Source: Magnolia sinica
Taxonomy: Eukaryota > Streptophyta > Magnoliopsida > Magnoliales > Magnoliaceae
NCBI RefSeq assembly: GCF_029962835.1
Contig: NC_080588.1
Coordinates: 67,810,501 to 67,874,500, forward strand
Direction: 5' to 3'
DNA: 64,000 nt
Numbering within the stretch: position 1 is the first letter of the stretch; every line of letters begins with the position of its first letter. The notes beneath the pieces were generated by a model. That model made no database searches and had not been told where the DNA came from. It worked only from the letters and a program-made list of their open reading frames with translations. Shown here one piece after another: positions 11,256 to 23,599 of this stretch. Position numbers and translations under genes: made by a program.

Positions 11256-11989
11256 TGGGTGGTCCTCCCTTCTATTTGATGTAATCTCGTGTGGGGCCCA
11301 CTCTTATTGCATTTTAAGACCCTGACACCACATTTCTCACCCTACACCACACTCTATTACTTCCAAACCCCTATGGAAAGCCCTCTCCCTCTCCAAGTTC
11401 TCAAATCCATTTTCAAGAAACCCATCCAAAGGCATCCAAATTCCACCCATTTCTCTTCATCTTCTCCAAAACCCATTTCTAATATATATTTCCTAAAACC
11501 CATCTTTTCTTCTTCATATCCAACCCACCATTCCCCAAGTTCATTCCCCAAACCCATCCTTCAAATCCCTTCCCTCCAACAAGCTCTCGTCTCTTCTTCC
11601 TCATAACCAACCCAAACCCATTCACCAACATCCACTTCCAACCCATTCTTAACCACTCTTTCTCAAATACATTCTCCAACCATTTTCAAAAATATATTCC
11701 TCAAACCCATTCCTAGACCCATTCTCAAGCCATTCTCAAAACCATTCCTAAGATTTTTCCTTCAACGATCCTCCTAGATTTCCCACACACCATCTATCCT
11801 AGCCGAGGGATATGGCATTCTTGGCAACCGTTGCTTCCTTCTTCTCCATTCCGGTGGTTCTTTCCCTCATGGGGAAGAAGAGATCGACTCCCGAGGAGGC
11901 GAGGCCGAGCTGAGAAAGGCATAGTAAGAAGAAGGCCGATCCAAGGGGGAAGTCGAGCTCGAAAGTCTGATCCAAGAGAAGAAATGATT
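11256..11989 (+). other. Chromovirus leader, pyrimidine-rich part
   Basis: A long C/T- and A-rich low-complexity leader rich in aaacccattc-type words covers about 11330-11770. After it comes a short transition with purine-rich segments. The ORFs here are low-complexity and show no domain. Confidence 0.5.
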
Positions 11990-12928
11990 CTCAAAGGGGG
12001 CTCGCAACTCAAGCTTCCCAACTGCCCGTTGAAGATGTAGGAAATTTCTTAAAGCACAAAGTCGCCTTCGAAGCCTCCGTGGAGGAGCATCTGTTCGAAA
12101 ATTTCGCTCTACTTAATTGACTCATGAAAAAGGAATAGGGTCCCATATTCTACGGTGGTTCCCAGGCCGATGAGGGACAAGCTAGGGCTTTCTACACGCG
12201 AATCAGAAACCCTCAATTTATGCCCTTAGGCTTTGATGTTATAGTGGGTAGCCAGAGATTCCACTTCGGGGTGGAGGATATTTCTGACGTGCTTGGGGTG
12301 CCACTAGGGGAGGTACAGATTGATGAGGAGAATTTGGATACGAGTTGAGCCCGTGACAAACGGACTCACTTTTTATGTGGACAAGTTGCCCAATGGAGGC
12401 TAGATGTCGGCCTAAACGCGTCAACCTTGACCCCAGAATACCAATTAGTCCACCGCATCGGTACCTATAATGTGTAACCAAGGCTGAAGAATCGCACCGA
12501 GTGCTTCCACTATATGGTGGAGTTTTTATATCAAGTAGGACATGGAGTTGATGTGTGCCCTAGTGTAGTACTCTATCAAATCGTGAGGGCAGTAAGGGCA
12601 ACTCGGAAGAATGCATGCCTCCCATTTGGTCGCCTAGTCTGTCAGTTGACTTGGCAATACTGTGTGGGCGGATCAGATGGAAATCATATACCGACGCAAC
12701 TATTGGGTAATGACATGTTAAATAATATGGGGATAAGCCCCAAGCAGTGACGAGTCCATGTTGAGGAATTTAGTGATGCCAACGAAGAGGGAGAGGAAGG
12801 CGATGAAAGTGACGATGATGAGGACGAGGATGAGAATGAGGATGAAGCTGAAGGGGCAAAAGAAATTGATGAAGCTGAAGAAGTCAGCAGTGAAACGTTT
12901 GTTGCTCCAAACATACATGAGCACTAGA
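11990..12928 (+). pseudogene. Degenerate extra ORF upstream of gag, 'putative plant transposon protein'-like
   Basis: One reading frame can be followed for over 900 bases with five internal stops and no frameshift. Readable segments are ARAFYTRIRNPQFMPLGFDV, FHFGVEDISDVLGVPLGEVQ, ECFHYMVEFLYQVG and LPFGRLVCQLTW, then a strongly acidic Glu/Asp-rich tail (about 12780-12870). This pattern (FY..I, then I...LGVP, then LPF..L...L) is that of the plant family I know as 'putative plant transposon protein' (PF20167, from memory), whose function is unknown. Two stops, agt-tga-gcc and cag-tga-cga, would be CGA before a single C-to-T change. The ORF lies between LTR and gag, where chromoviruses usually carry nothing coding. 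It could instead be an older captured sequence. Confidence 0.55.
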
Positions 12929-13479
12929 TGCGCTCGACACTAGAATGACTAAGATGGAGGAAAACCAAGCAATGCACCACACAGAGCAAGAGAAATGGAA
13001 CAAGAAGATATATCGGGCCATAAAGATCCTGATTTGCTACAGCAAAGGGGAGGAAGCACCCTTGTCTTCATCTGACCTAGGAGAATAGTAGCTTAACCTT
13101 ACTGATAATTAGAAGTTTATTTTGAGTCAGTCAGGACTACTTCCATGTATTGAAGGTTAGATAGAACTTTTGCTTTGATTAAGCTGTATTTCTTTTATGT
13201 TTGAAGTATCTAGTAACACATGTAACCCATGCTGTAGGATGTACTAGCCATGCCAATGGCATTTTGAATCTAATATGAATGAATGGATTGTCTTGAGATC
13301 TTCTTCTTGTATGCGAATGCCTTGTATGTATAGTTGCTTAAACTTATGAATTGAACCTATAGGTTTTATATAATTGGGTACGAGCTTGAATGGACGATGT
13401 CCTATTGTTTAACCCTCTGAGGAACGTCTTTTCAGGAAATGCGCTCTTGGGGTGATAGTCATTTTGTTCCCCTACCTAA
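12929..13479 (+). other. Spacer between extra ORF and gag
   Basis: A/T-rich non-coding sequence with many stops in all frames. No gene is recognised. The last ~50 bases may be the eroded start of gag. Confidence 0.4.
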
Positions 13480-14530
13480 CGACGGCCTAGTCGAGATGGA
13501 CCAAATTCCCGATGATTAATAAGGCCACCAAGGGGCGACTGGTTCCCACAACACAGGTAGTACTACCCAAGAAGCGGCACCATAAGTGCCGCCAACTCAG
13601 GCCACAACATTTGCACCTCCTACAACACTAGCTATGGACCAAATGGGCCAGATGTTGCTTCTTATGCAACAACAAAAACAAATGCTAGCCACTATGATGG
13701 GAACCATGGCCCACAACATGGGTGTGTAACACCCGGAGCAACCCGCATGGCCACGCCTGCAACCACCATGAGCAACTTATTTGAGAGGTTTCGGAGGTTT
13801 AGGCCACCTACTTTCGCTGGCACCTACCGTCCAGAAGAAGCTGAGTACTGGCTCAACCGAGTCACTAAGTTGCTTCAGCCTCTCCATTGTTCCAAAGCGG
13901 AGAGTGTCGAATTCCTCTCTTACCTCTTCAAGAAGGAGGCGGATTTGTGGTGGGAAGGTGTTCTTAGGACCCTCTCGAGGAACCATGTATGGACATGGGA
14001 AGCATTTGAGGCCCACTTCAATCAGAAATACCTCTCTTAGCATACCGCCATGAGAGGGAGAATGAATTCCTACGCCTCCAACAGGTAGGGATGTCCGTGG
14101 CGCAATATGAAAACCGTTTCACCGAATTGTTGTGTTACGCTTCCCAAATAGTTGTCGACAAGGCGACTAAAATGCGGTGATTTATTAAGGGTTTGAGGAG
14201 CAACATTCGGTCGAAGATGTGTTGTGCAAATATCAGAACTTATGCCGAATTGATAGAGATGTCAATACGGGCGGAATAAGATGAGGAGCGAGTCTCACGG
14301 ACCCGTTCACAGCTGGGCACGTGAAGCAAGACTGAAGGTCAGTCTCATCCTTTGCCGGGAAAAGGCCACGCCCAAATTCTCCTCCTAGGCCTGCAATTAC
14401 TTCGACCCCTTCCACACGACCTAACCGTGTATGCGAGTACTGCAAGACGGTAGGCCACTCAGAGCCCTTCTGTTTTTCAAGGATGAAGGACTATGGCTTT
14501 ATGCCCCCTCAATGTATCAACCGTCCCCCA
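13480..14530 (+). pseudogene. gag: Chromovirus gag (broken)
   Basis: This is the remnant of the capsid/nucleocapsid protein that packages element RNA. An N-terminal Met/Gln-rich stretch (13634-13730) is in a different frame from the main capsid piece. The capsid piece runs from 13747 and has FAGTYRPEEAEYWLNRVTKL and ADLWWEGVL, classic Retrotrans_gag features. After a stop at 14038 the protein continues in another frame (FLRLQQ, MSVAQYENRFTELL, FIKGLRSNIRSKM) with more stops. A zinc knuckle CEYCKTVGHSEPFC (14432-14473, CX2CX4HX4C) is intact in pattern. At least two frameshifts and several nonsense codons make it non-functional. Confidence 0.85.
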
Positions 14531-14619
14531 TAGCAAGCCATGCAGATTCCTCCGCTAAGGGTGATAGGACCGGGCCAGCAATTCCATCGCCCTCCTGTAC
14601 CTCAAGTTAGGCCGCTGCA

Positions 14620-15110
14620 ATGGCCTATACAATGACCGAACTTTCCGCAGTAAGCTCGAGTTCATGCTTTAGCGGCAGAGGGCCAGGATGTAGTTATCTC
14701 CACTCCTACGGCCTTCAAGGTACTCCCATGTTTCTTTTGGTGGACACTGGATCCACTACTTCTCTCATATCGCATGCAACCGTCAAGCATCTAGGGCTAC
14801 GCCTCACCCCTATCGTAGGAGTGAAAATCATTGCCATCGCCGGGACTTTCTCTGAAGCGACCAAGATGTGTTGTGACTGCCCCATAGACTTGGGGGCAAG
14901 GTGGTACTCGTGGACCTGATAGTGACTAAGATTTTCCATTACGACGTCATCCTGGGCATGGACTGGTTGGCTATGATGAAGGCAGAAATCGATTGTGACA
15001 CTATATCTATGAAAATATATGAGGACGACAACACTTCCTTCACATTCCCAGTCCAGGTCAGCTACGAACGTAGAATTTATGTTATGCTTCATTAGAAGAG
15101 GGTTATGATG
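14620..15110 (+). pseudogene. pro: Chromovirus aspartic protease (broken)
   Basis: This retroviral-type aspartic protease would cleave the gag-pol polyprotein. The active-site segment MFLLVDTGSTTSLIS (about 14728-14772) keeps the Asp-Thr-Gly triad. The downstream fold segment FHYDVILGMDWLAMM follows in a shifted frame (14901-15095), with a further stop before the reverse transcriptase. Confidence 0.8.
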
Positions 15111-15129
15111 GACCCTCATGCACCCTGTG

Positions 15130-15900
15130 GCCCAAGATTTTTGGGATTAGTTTAAAGCTATACCTGAACTTCCTCCTCGACGTGAGATAGACTTCACGAT
15201 CGATCCAACTCTGGGTGCCACACCCATTTCCTTGCCGACTCACCGCATACCCCCATGTGAGATGGAAGAGCTTAGGATGCAAATCGACAATTTGTTAGAG
15301 TCAGGCTTTATCCGACCCAGCATCTCGCCGTGGGGAGCCCCAGTCCTATTTGTGAAAAAGAAGGACGTCACATTGCGATTGTGCGTAGACTACAAAAGAT
15401 TGAACCAAGTCATGGTCTGAAATAAATACCCTTTGCCCAGAATTGATGACTTGTTCGATCAACTAAGAGGTGCTAAATATTTTTCAAAGATCGATCTACA
15501 ATTAAGGTACCATCAGCTGCGAGTTAGGGACAAGGATATATAGAAAACGGCCTTTAGAACCTGCTTTGGCCATTATGAGTTCCTAGTTATGTTGTTCAGA
15601 CTCACAAATGCTCCAGCGGTATTCATGGATCTTATGAACAAAGTCTTCAGGCCATTCTTATACAGATTCGTCATTGTATTCATCGACGACATATTGGTGT
15701 ATTCCATGAGTCGTGAAGAGCATGAAGAACACTTGCATGCAGTCCTTGAAACCCTTAAGAAAAATTGGTTGTTTGCACAATTTAGGAAATGGGACTTCTG
15801 GAAGGAGGATGTCAAATTTTTGGGTCATGTGGTATCCAAAGAAGGTATTTCCGTGGACCTCGCCAAGGTGGTAGCCGTATAAGATTGGAAGCAACCAAAG
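15130..15900 (+). pseudogene. pol: Chromovirus reverse transcriptase (broken)
   Basis: RNA-dependent DNA polymerase domain of Ty3 type. In one frame, broken by stops, are [59 protein letters not shown] and the catalytic [11 protein letters not shown], whose Asp-Asp pair is intact. Stops interrupt at 15418 (TGA, plausibly CGA), 15541 (TAG) and 15880 (TAA). The frame is otherwise preserved, so decay here is mainly by substitution. Confidence 0.9.
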
Positions 15901-16483
15901 TCAATCATGGAAGTGAGAAGTTTCCTCAGTCTCGTAGGCTATTATCAAAGGTTCGTTAAGGATTTTTCTAAAATAGCCCGACTGTTATCCAAGCTTACAC
16001 GGGAGGACCTCAAGTTTGCCTGGAATGAGAAGGCGGAAGCGGCCTTCCAAGAATTAAAAGGTAAACTAACGTCAGCACCTGTACTCGTGTTACTTGATCA
16101 AGGAGTCAAATACATCGTCTATATTGATGCCTCTCGTGTAGGTTTTGGTTGCGTACTTATGCAGAAGGATAGGTCAATTGCTTACGCCTCTCGGCAACTA
16201 AGGAAACATGAGGAGAACTATCCCACACATGACCTCAAACTAGCGGCAATGGTATTTTCCTTGAAGATATGGAGACTATATCTACGGTGAAGAGTTGGAG
16301 CTGTTCTGTGCCCATAAGAGCCTCAAATACATCTTCACTCGAAAGGATCTGAACATGAGGCAGGGTCGCTGGATGGAGACGTTGAAGGACTTCAAGTTTG
16401 AAGTCTCATATCACTCGGGCAAGGCCAATCTTGTGGCGGATGCCTTAAGCCGCAAGAGAACACTCGAATTTGCGGCCCCGTTG
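15901..16483 (+). pseudogene. pol: Chromovirus RNase H (broken, interrupted at its 3' end)
   Basis: This domain follows the reverse transcriptase connection ([20 protein letters not shown]). The RNase H core includes [16 protein letters not shown] and [20 protein letters not shown], with a stop and frameshift near 16288. It then runs through FTRKDLNMRQGRWMETLKDF to SGKANLVADALSRK. The frame is cut right after 'ccccgttg' by the Athila-like insertion and resumes at 28210. Confidence 0.9.
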
Positions 16484-18695
16484 TGTTGAGGGTCAAATAT
16501 TGCATATCAGACTCAGTTGTTGCATAGATTTACACGCATGATACTGTTTATCGAACTAATTTAATCGTGTTTGTAATGCAGGGTGTGTTTAAGAGCCTGG
16601 ACTGAAAAAAGGGTGGTAAATGCATAGATTTGACACTCCAGAAGCACCAAAGCATGTGACGGACTCCAGGGGATAAAGATCAAAGAAATTACACTCCAAG
16701 GGTCTGAGAAAATTGAGAAACTGAAGCTCAAGTGGCCTGAAAAGTGTCCAGAATGCAAGATCATAGGGTGCCCACCACCCGATCAGTTCGAAACTCCATA
16801 CGTGGCCTGAGGACCATAAATGAACCGTACATGTGAAATTTCATCCATTGGATCCCTCTGGAAGTGGTCCAATGCATAGATCAGCCCCTTTAATCGTTAA
16901 GTGAGACTCGCCTGATATCTGGATATGCTTCAAAGTTGGTCTAGACGGTCTAAATGAGATGGCAAAACGGATGGATGGATTAGATTTTGCTGATACATCA
17001 AGGTGGGGCCCGTATGTGATGTGTGTGTGCACAGCACACGTAGACCCGCGTCTCCTTCCCAAACACGGCAGATGCCGTTTCGCGCTGCGTGACGGACGGA
17101 CGACGTCCGTTTTGCGGATGGTAGTGGGCCCCACAGCATAATTTTTCGGATGATCCAAGCCAGCCATCTTGTAGAGGGCCATGATTTCTTCAAACCCATG
17201 CTAAACTTTTGGACCCATGCAAGCACACGTGCACGATACAGAGGCTATAAGTGGACTGCCCTACAACGTTCAAATTGATGTTTGGATGATTTCTTCTCTG
17301 ATTCCGCGTCAATGGACGTTCAAAACTACCCATTCTTGACCGAAATTAGTCCTGAATCCAATAGACGGGGTGGATTTCTTCAAAAACACCTTTGTGGGGC
17401 CCACCGAACACGTCAGCGCCTCTGTGTACGCCTTACGCGCGTCCGGGAAATCTGGAGATTCGGGGGAGTTGTGGGCCACGATCATCAATCTTCTCGATGA
17501 TCTGAACCGTCTAAATGATAGAGAGGGAAGATGCATCCACTTCCACGCTGGCAGAATTGATCAGAAAATGAACAGCGGGCCGCACGAAGACTCTTATTAC
17601 TGACTGCGTAAGCTGACCCGCGCTTCTTTTGCCGATTCCTTGCTGTGAAAGGATTCTCCTGCATGCACCGACTTCAGCCGGGACTCCCTTCCACCGGCCT
17701 TGCTGCTATTAAAGGAAGAAAAGGAAAAAAAAAAAGAAAAAAGGGGGGAGGAAAAAAACGTGTGGAGCACGTGGGCAGAGGCAGCCGTGAATGCTCAGTT
17801 TTGGGGCTCTCTGCTGGACGTGGCTGAAGACAGGGAGTTTTTTGGATGGTTTTGGGGGCAGGGGACCAAGCTAGAGATTGAAGAAAGAGTGAAGTTTTTT
17901 TTTTTTGGTTTTTTTTTCTTTCGTTTCCTTTTATCTTATTTCTTTCCTTCTTGTTTTCTTCTTTCTCTTTTTATTTTCTATTTGCTTTGGGTATAGGCCA
18001 ATCATGTGTGGCTAAACCTCTTAGCTAGGGCTAAGAGGTGAAGCCTGTAGTGAGATGAGAGATACTATGTCATGCTTTTAGTTGCTGAACTGAATTTGAT
18101 TTTAGTTGATTATTAAAGGAAGATTTTCTTAGTCTTTAATGGTCTGTTGTGACTGAAATTACAATGGGTCTGCAATGACTTTGAATATCCCTTTTTCTTT
18201 CCCTTTTTTATGTTTATGAAGCCAGGAAGCCCTGTTGTTCATCATTGTTCCATGGGCATGGTAGGATGACGGTACCCTTCCTGATCTTCATACATTGTTG
18301 ATTAGTTGGTAATTAGTTTAATTCCGTTGTTTGCTTTGTCTCCTGGGCATGGTTAGATGATGGAATCCATTCTAATTCATATACTTTTCATCTCTTAAAA
18401 AATCAGATCAAGTAAGTTCAGTTTGAATTCTATAATCCTTGCCGCAGGCATAAGATCTCCCTGATCTCTACAAGTGGATCCTCTGAATCCCTAGTTTCCT
18501 TCCTCTGAATTTCCTAAAGTTTTAGATAATTATTCCACCATTATTCCTTAAATTTCTATTTGGTTAGATCATATCTTAGTCTAGTTCTATTTCTACCTAG
18601 TTTCAGGAAACGTATAAGTTTCAGTCCCTGTGGATTCGACCTCGGTCTTACCGAGTTTATTACTACATCACAACCCTATACTTGGGGAGTGAACA
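16484..18695 (+). repeat. 5' LTR of the Athila-like element
   Basis: 2212 bp from tgttgagggtcaaatattgc to cttggggagtgaaca. A purine-rich tract follows gctattaaaggaag (about 17705), a possible core promoter. The ORFs inside are matched in the 3' LTR but show no protein features. Confidence 0.95.
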
Positions 18696-18701
18696 AGTTT
18701 T

Positions 18702-18718
18702 TGGCGCCGTTGCCGGGG
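18702..18718 (+). other. Primer-binding site of the Athila-like element
   Basis: tggcgccgttgccgggg lies 6 bases past the LTR end. It is the conserved Athila/Tat primer site, usually ascribed to tRNA-Asp. Confidence 0.9.
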
Positions 18719-19316
18719 TTTTTTTGAAATTAATTGGTTTTAGGATTAGTTTAAGATTAGGATTTTACTAACCTTAGTTTTTATTTATTTATTTATTTAT
18801 TTCTATTTGGGTTCAAAACTAACTTGTTTCCTATTTTATAGGATCTGGACATAAGTTTCTCAATTGGTAATTCCTTCCTAATCTCTCTACTTTTTCATAT
18901 TTTTAGAATTAGGGTTTAAATTTTAGAAATTTTCTAATTCTAGCACTTTTAGAATCTAATTTATTTTCCTAATTTATTTTTAGAATATTTTTTAGGAACT
19001 AACCTTCTTATTTTGTAGGCCTTTAAGATAGAAATTTCTAATTTGGTAAGCTCTTTCCCTACTTCCTATCTTTCAGTTCTCTTTTAATAATCTACTTTCT
19101 AGTTTAGATCTTTCCTAATTTATTTTAGAAATCTCCACTTTCTTTTAAAAATTCCTTCTTTTAGAAATTAATTTACTGCTATTTTTCTTTTTAGAATCTA
19201 ACTTATTTTTGTTTTATTTTGCAGGTTTTTAACTTAGGACTTCGATTTGGTAACTTCTTTCCAACTCTCTCTTTCTTTCTAGATTTTCTTTTCCTTTCTT
19301 AGGATTAGGTTTTTAA
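18719..19316 (+). other. Athila leader
   Basis: T-rich non-coding leader with recurring tttagaatctaa- and ctaatttggtaa-like words and no ORF of note. It leads directly into gag. Confidence 0.6.
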
Positions 19317-20380
19317 TTGAGGGCTACGAGTGTTTTCATGCCCAAGTGGGCCCGTGACGACACTCGACGTCTCTTGACTGAAGGAGGATTGGTTGAGGGG
19401 TTGACTATCCATCGCAGGACTAGACACCGCTCGAAATCCCCTGAGTTAACTGAAGTTATGGCTGAAGACCAACCTCCTCTACTTCCACCCAGGGTGGAGG
19501 ATACCCAGGATGAAAATGAGGTGCAACAGGCACCCCCACCTCGTACTTTACGAGATTTTCTACAACCGGCGGGAGTGAGTACGCCCTCATGCATGATTTT
19601 TCCTGAAAATACAGGACAAATGGACATCAAGCCAGGAGTTATCCAACTCCTTCCCAAATTCCATGGACTTGAATCAGAGAGTCCATATTTACATTTGAAA
19701 GAGTTCGATGAGATTATAGCTACATTATATTTTCCTAATGTATCTGAGGATACAATTAGGCTGAAACTCTTTCCTTTTTCCTTAAAAGAGAAAGCTAAGA
19801 CGTGGTTACATTCACTGCGTCCTAGATCCATTGGCACATGGAACGACATGCAGAGGGAATTCATAAAAAAATTCTTCCCACATCATAAAACGATTACCCT
19901 CAGAAAAGCAATCATGAACTTTGCCCAAAAGGAAGATGAAACATTCTTCCAATGTTGGGAAAGGTTCAAAGATTTGGTCAATTCATGCCCACAACACGGA
20001 TTTGAAACGTGGCGCATTACAAATTTTTTCTATGATGGACTGACATCTTCCATGCGCCAAATGGTCGAGACAATGTGTAATGGAGAGTTCATTAATAAAG
20101 ATATCGACGAGGTATGGGACTACCTCGATAGTTTGGCTGAAAAAACACAATCTTGGGACTATTACCCAAAGTCGAACACCACGTCTAGGCCGACTCAATT
20201 AAAGAGAAAGGTGGATTATATCTCTTGAAAGAAGAGGATGATCTCAAGTGTAAAGTGACTACGCTCATAAGGAAAGTTGAGGCCATGGAAGGAAAGAAGG
20301 AAAAGGTCAATGAAATTGTTTGCGGCATCTGTGATTGCAACATTCACACAACTGAAAACTGTCCTACAATACCGCCTTTC
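19317..20380 (+). pseudogene. gag: Athila-like gag (nearly complete, broken near the 3' end)
   Basis: A 303-residue open stretch starts at 19317. It carries the Athila capsid features MDIKPGVIQLLPKFHGLESE, PYLHLKEFDEI, LKLFPFSLKEKAKTWLHSL, QREFIKKFFPHHKT and FFYDGLTSSMRQMVETMCNG. It stops at 20226. The nucleocapsid knuckle CGICDCNIHTTENC (about 20322-20363, CX2CX4HX4C) is intact but lies after that stop, followed by another stop near 20390 and a Pro/Gln/Asn-rich linker (20386-20694). Confidence 0.88.
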
Positions 20381-20605
20381 GAGGAGTGTTGAATGAACAA
20401 GCCAATGCCGTAAATAACTATCAAAGACCTTTTACTGGACCTAACTCCAACACATACAATCCTGGCTGGAAAAATCATCCAAACTTTAGTTGGAGGAATG
20501 GACAAACGGCGACTCCTCCAGGTTTCTTCAATCAAAATCCAAATCAAGTGAAACCTCAAGAGGAACCGGTTCAAAATCCCATACAAGAGCCGGCTCAGGC
20601 AATGC

Positions 20606-21480
20606 GTGGATACGGATTTTATGCAAAAGATAGATTCTCGTATGACGGTTATAGAAAAGGGGATGCTTCCTGCACAACCTCTCCCCAATCCTAAACCGCA
20701 ATACGAGAATAATGATTCCAGCTCTTCAAATCAGATGGGACATGCTAAATCCATCACCACTCTTAGGAGTGGGAAGATCATTGATAAAACTCTTCCGGTT
20801 AGGCCCGAAAAGCCTCAAGAACCAAAAGAGGACAACAATGATGGATCCAGTGATGCCCCACAAAAAGTGGAACCGGAACTTCTAGAGAAGCCAGTTGCTC
20901 CATTCCCCCAACGGTTGGTTTCACCAAAACCTCTCTCTAACTCTCAGGATATCCTAGAGGTGTTGAAACAGGTGAAAGTCAACATTCCTCTACTTGATGT
21001 CGTTAAACAGATACCTTCATATGCCAAATTCCTAAAAGACTTATGCACGACCAAGCGACGGAAAATTATTCAAAAAAAAATCTTCTTGACTGAGAAAGTG
21101 AGTGCCATCCTGAAGCAAGACGTGCCGCAGAAATTCAAGGATCCCGGTAGCCCAACCATATCATGTGTAATCGGGAACCATCGAATTGATCACGCACTTC
21201 TTGACTTAGGAGCAAGCGTCAATCTGATTCCCTACTCGGTATACAAACAGTTAGGTTTGGGTGAATTAAAACCCACCCTAACCACACTACAACTTGCTGA
21301 TCGCTCTGTTCGTGTACCAAGAGGGATAATTGAGGATGTGTTGGTCCAAGTTGATAGATTTTACTACTCTGTAGACTTTATCATCCTGGACACCTAACCC
21401 ATCAATAACATGAGCACTCAGATTCCCGTCATTCTTGGTCGCCCATTCCTTGCCACGTCAAATGCAATTATCAATTGCAG
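20606..21480 (+). pseudogene. pro: Athila-like aspartic protease region
   Basis: A 263-residue open stretch includes a gag-pol linker (SITTLRSGKIIDK) and the protease with active site ALLDLGASVNLIPYSVYKQL (Asp-Leu-Gly, as is usual for Athila). The frame stops at 21397 (TAA, plausibly from CAA). The frame then continues with IPVILGRPFLATSNAII, a conserved C-terminal segment, so the protease is cut by one nonsense codon. Confidence 0.88.
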
Positions 21481-21769
21481 GAATGGTATCATGACTATGT
21501 CTTTTGGAAATTTGACATTGGAGTCAAACATTTTTTCAATAACGGCAGCAATTCAGAGGATGATGACGAGTTCCACGACATTAGCATGATTGACTCTTTC
21601 GTGGAAGATACGACACCTCTGACCTTATCCTCCGACCATCTAGAGACGTGCCTGGCCCACTCCCATGATTTTGATGATGACATGATTAGGGAGACGTGCG
21701 CTTTACTTACCGGTACTTGAAGTTAACCGATGGAGGCCACAATTTGAAGAATTACCACAAACTGATGTA

Positions 21770-22900
21770 GTGCCTCTGCCGTCTAACCTCAAGCCGCCGA
21801 AGCTTGACCTAAAACCTTTGCCCTCTGATTTGAAATATGCATATTTAGGTCAAGATGAGACATACCCGGTGGTGATCTCTGCCCACCTGGAGAAAGAACA
21901 GGAGAGTATGCTTATATCTACTCTCATTGAGCATAAAGGAGCCCTGGGATGGACGATAGCGGACCTCAAAGGAATCGATCCCTCAATTTGTACTCACCAC
22001 ATATATCTTGAGGATAATACAAAGACCGCTCGGCAACCACAACATAGACTAAATCCAAACATGAAGGAAGTGGTTAAGGCCGAGGTTCTTAAACTATTGG
22101 ATGTGGGTATTATATACCCTATATCTGATAGTCAATGGGTGAGTCCAACTCAAGTGGTCCCTAAGAAGTCCGGAATCACCATCGTAGCCAATGCTAATAA
22201 TGAACTCGTGCCAACTAGAGTCACTACTGGTTGGAGAATGTGCATTGACTACAGGAAGTTGAATACCGTCACGAGGAAAGACCACTTTCCTTTACCATTC
22301 ATTGATCAGATCCTGGAAAGGTTAGCTGGTCATTCCTATTACAGTTTTCTTGACGGGTATTCGGGCTACAACCAAATAGAGATAGCCCCTGAAGACCAGG
22401 AAAAGACCACATTTACATGTCCCTACGGCACCTTTGCCTATCGAAGGATGTCATTCGGACTATGTAATGCCCCTGCCACTTTTCAGCGATGTATGCTTAG
22501 TATTTTTTCTGACATGGTGGGGCAATATCTAGAGGTCTTCATGGATGATTTCTCTGTTTACGGTCCATCTTTCAGCGAGTGCTTGGAAAGTCTTAAATGT
22601 GTGCTGAAAAGATGTGAAGAAAAGAACCTGGTACTTAATTGGGAGAAGTGCCATTTCATGGTTCAGAAGGGAATTGTCCTTGGACATATCATCTCGTCCA
22701 AAGGAATCGAGGTAGATAAGGCAAAAATCGATCTTATCTCTAACCTACCTCCACCCAAGAACATCAGAGACGTGCGATCCTTCTTAGGACACGCAGGATT
22801 TTACAGGCGATTCATAAAGGACTTTAGTCTCCTCTCTCGTCCCATTATGTAATCTTCTTCAAAAGGATGTTCCGACGAGTGGATCGAGCAATGCCAGGAA
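21770..22900 (+). pseudogene. pol: Athila-like reverse transcriptase
   Basis: A 360-residue uninterrupted stretch ends at 22852. Conserved blocks are SDSQWVSPTQVVPKKSG, WRMCIDYRKLN, FLDGYSGYNQIEIAPEDQEK, FTCPYGTFAYRRMSFGLCNA and the catalytic VFMDDFSVYG (Asp-Asp intact). LGHIISSKGIEVDKAKID and VRSFLGHAGFYRRFIKDFS follow. A stop at 22850 separates it from RNase H. It is the best-preserved polymerase in the window but cannot be expressed as part of an intact polyprotein. Confidence 0.92.
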
Positions 22901-23400
22901 GCTTTCACCAAGCTTAAAGGCACATTAACCACGCACCTATCATGTAGCCACCCATGGAACCTTCCTTTTGAGCTTATGTGCGACGCTTCGATTATGCTCT
23001 TGGGGCGGTCTTAGGCCAGAGAAAAGACAAGAAGCCCTACGTCATTCACTACGCAAGTAGGACTCTAAATCTTGCCCAAGTGAACTACTCGACTACGGAA
23101 AAGGAACTCTTAGCCGTAGTGTTCGCCTTGGACAAATTTAGGTCCTACTTGATCGGATCCAAGATTATTATCTACACAGATCATGCAGCACTTAAGTATC
23201 TTCTTTCTAAGAATGATTCTAAGCCCCGCTTGATACGATGGATCCTTCTACTCCAAGAATTTGATTTGGAAATTAAAGATAAAAAGGAGTAGAGAACGTA
23301 GTGGGATCACCTTTCTCGCCTTAATACCTCCGAGTCCCTTGAGACGACTCATATCAATGACATGTTCCCTGATGAACAATGTTGAGTCTCCCATTCACCT
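22901..23400 (+). pseudogene. pol: Athila-like RNase H
   Basis: Readable as [40 protein letters not shown] and [20 protein letters not shown]. The first catalytic Asp segment (MCDAS) is in a different frame from the rest because of an indel near 22985. A TAG at 23290 ends the frame. Confidence 0.88.
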
Positions 23401-23599
23401 TGGTTTCGATATTGCTAATTATCTTTCCATGGGTTTCATACCGACACATTGGACTGTGCAAGATAAGAAGAAATTTTTCACCAAGGTGCACAACTTCTTC
23501 TAGGATGATCCATATTTGTTTAAATATTGCCCAGACCAAATCTTAAGGAGATGTGTACAGACGATGAGCATCTGAATGTTATCTCTTTCTGTTACTCAT

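Noticed and set aside
10915-11284. Gly/Trp- and Pro-rich ORFs on both strands
   Set aside because: These are artefacts of the GC-rich 51-bp repeat, which keeps frames open on both strands.
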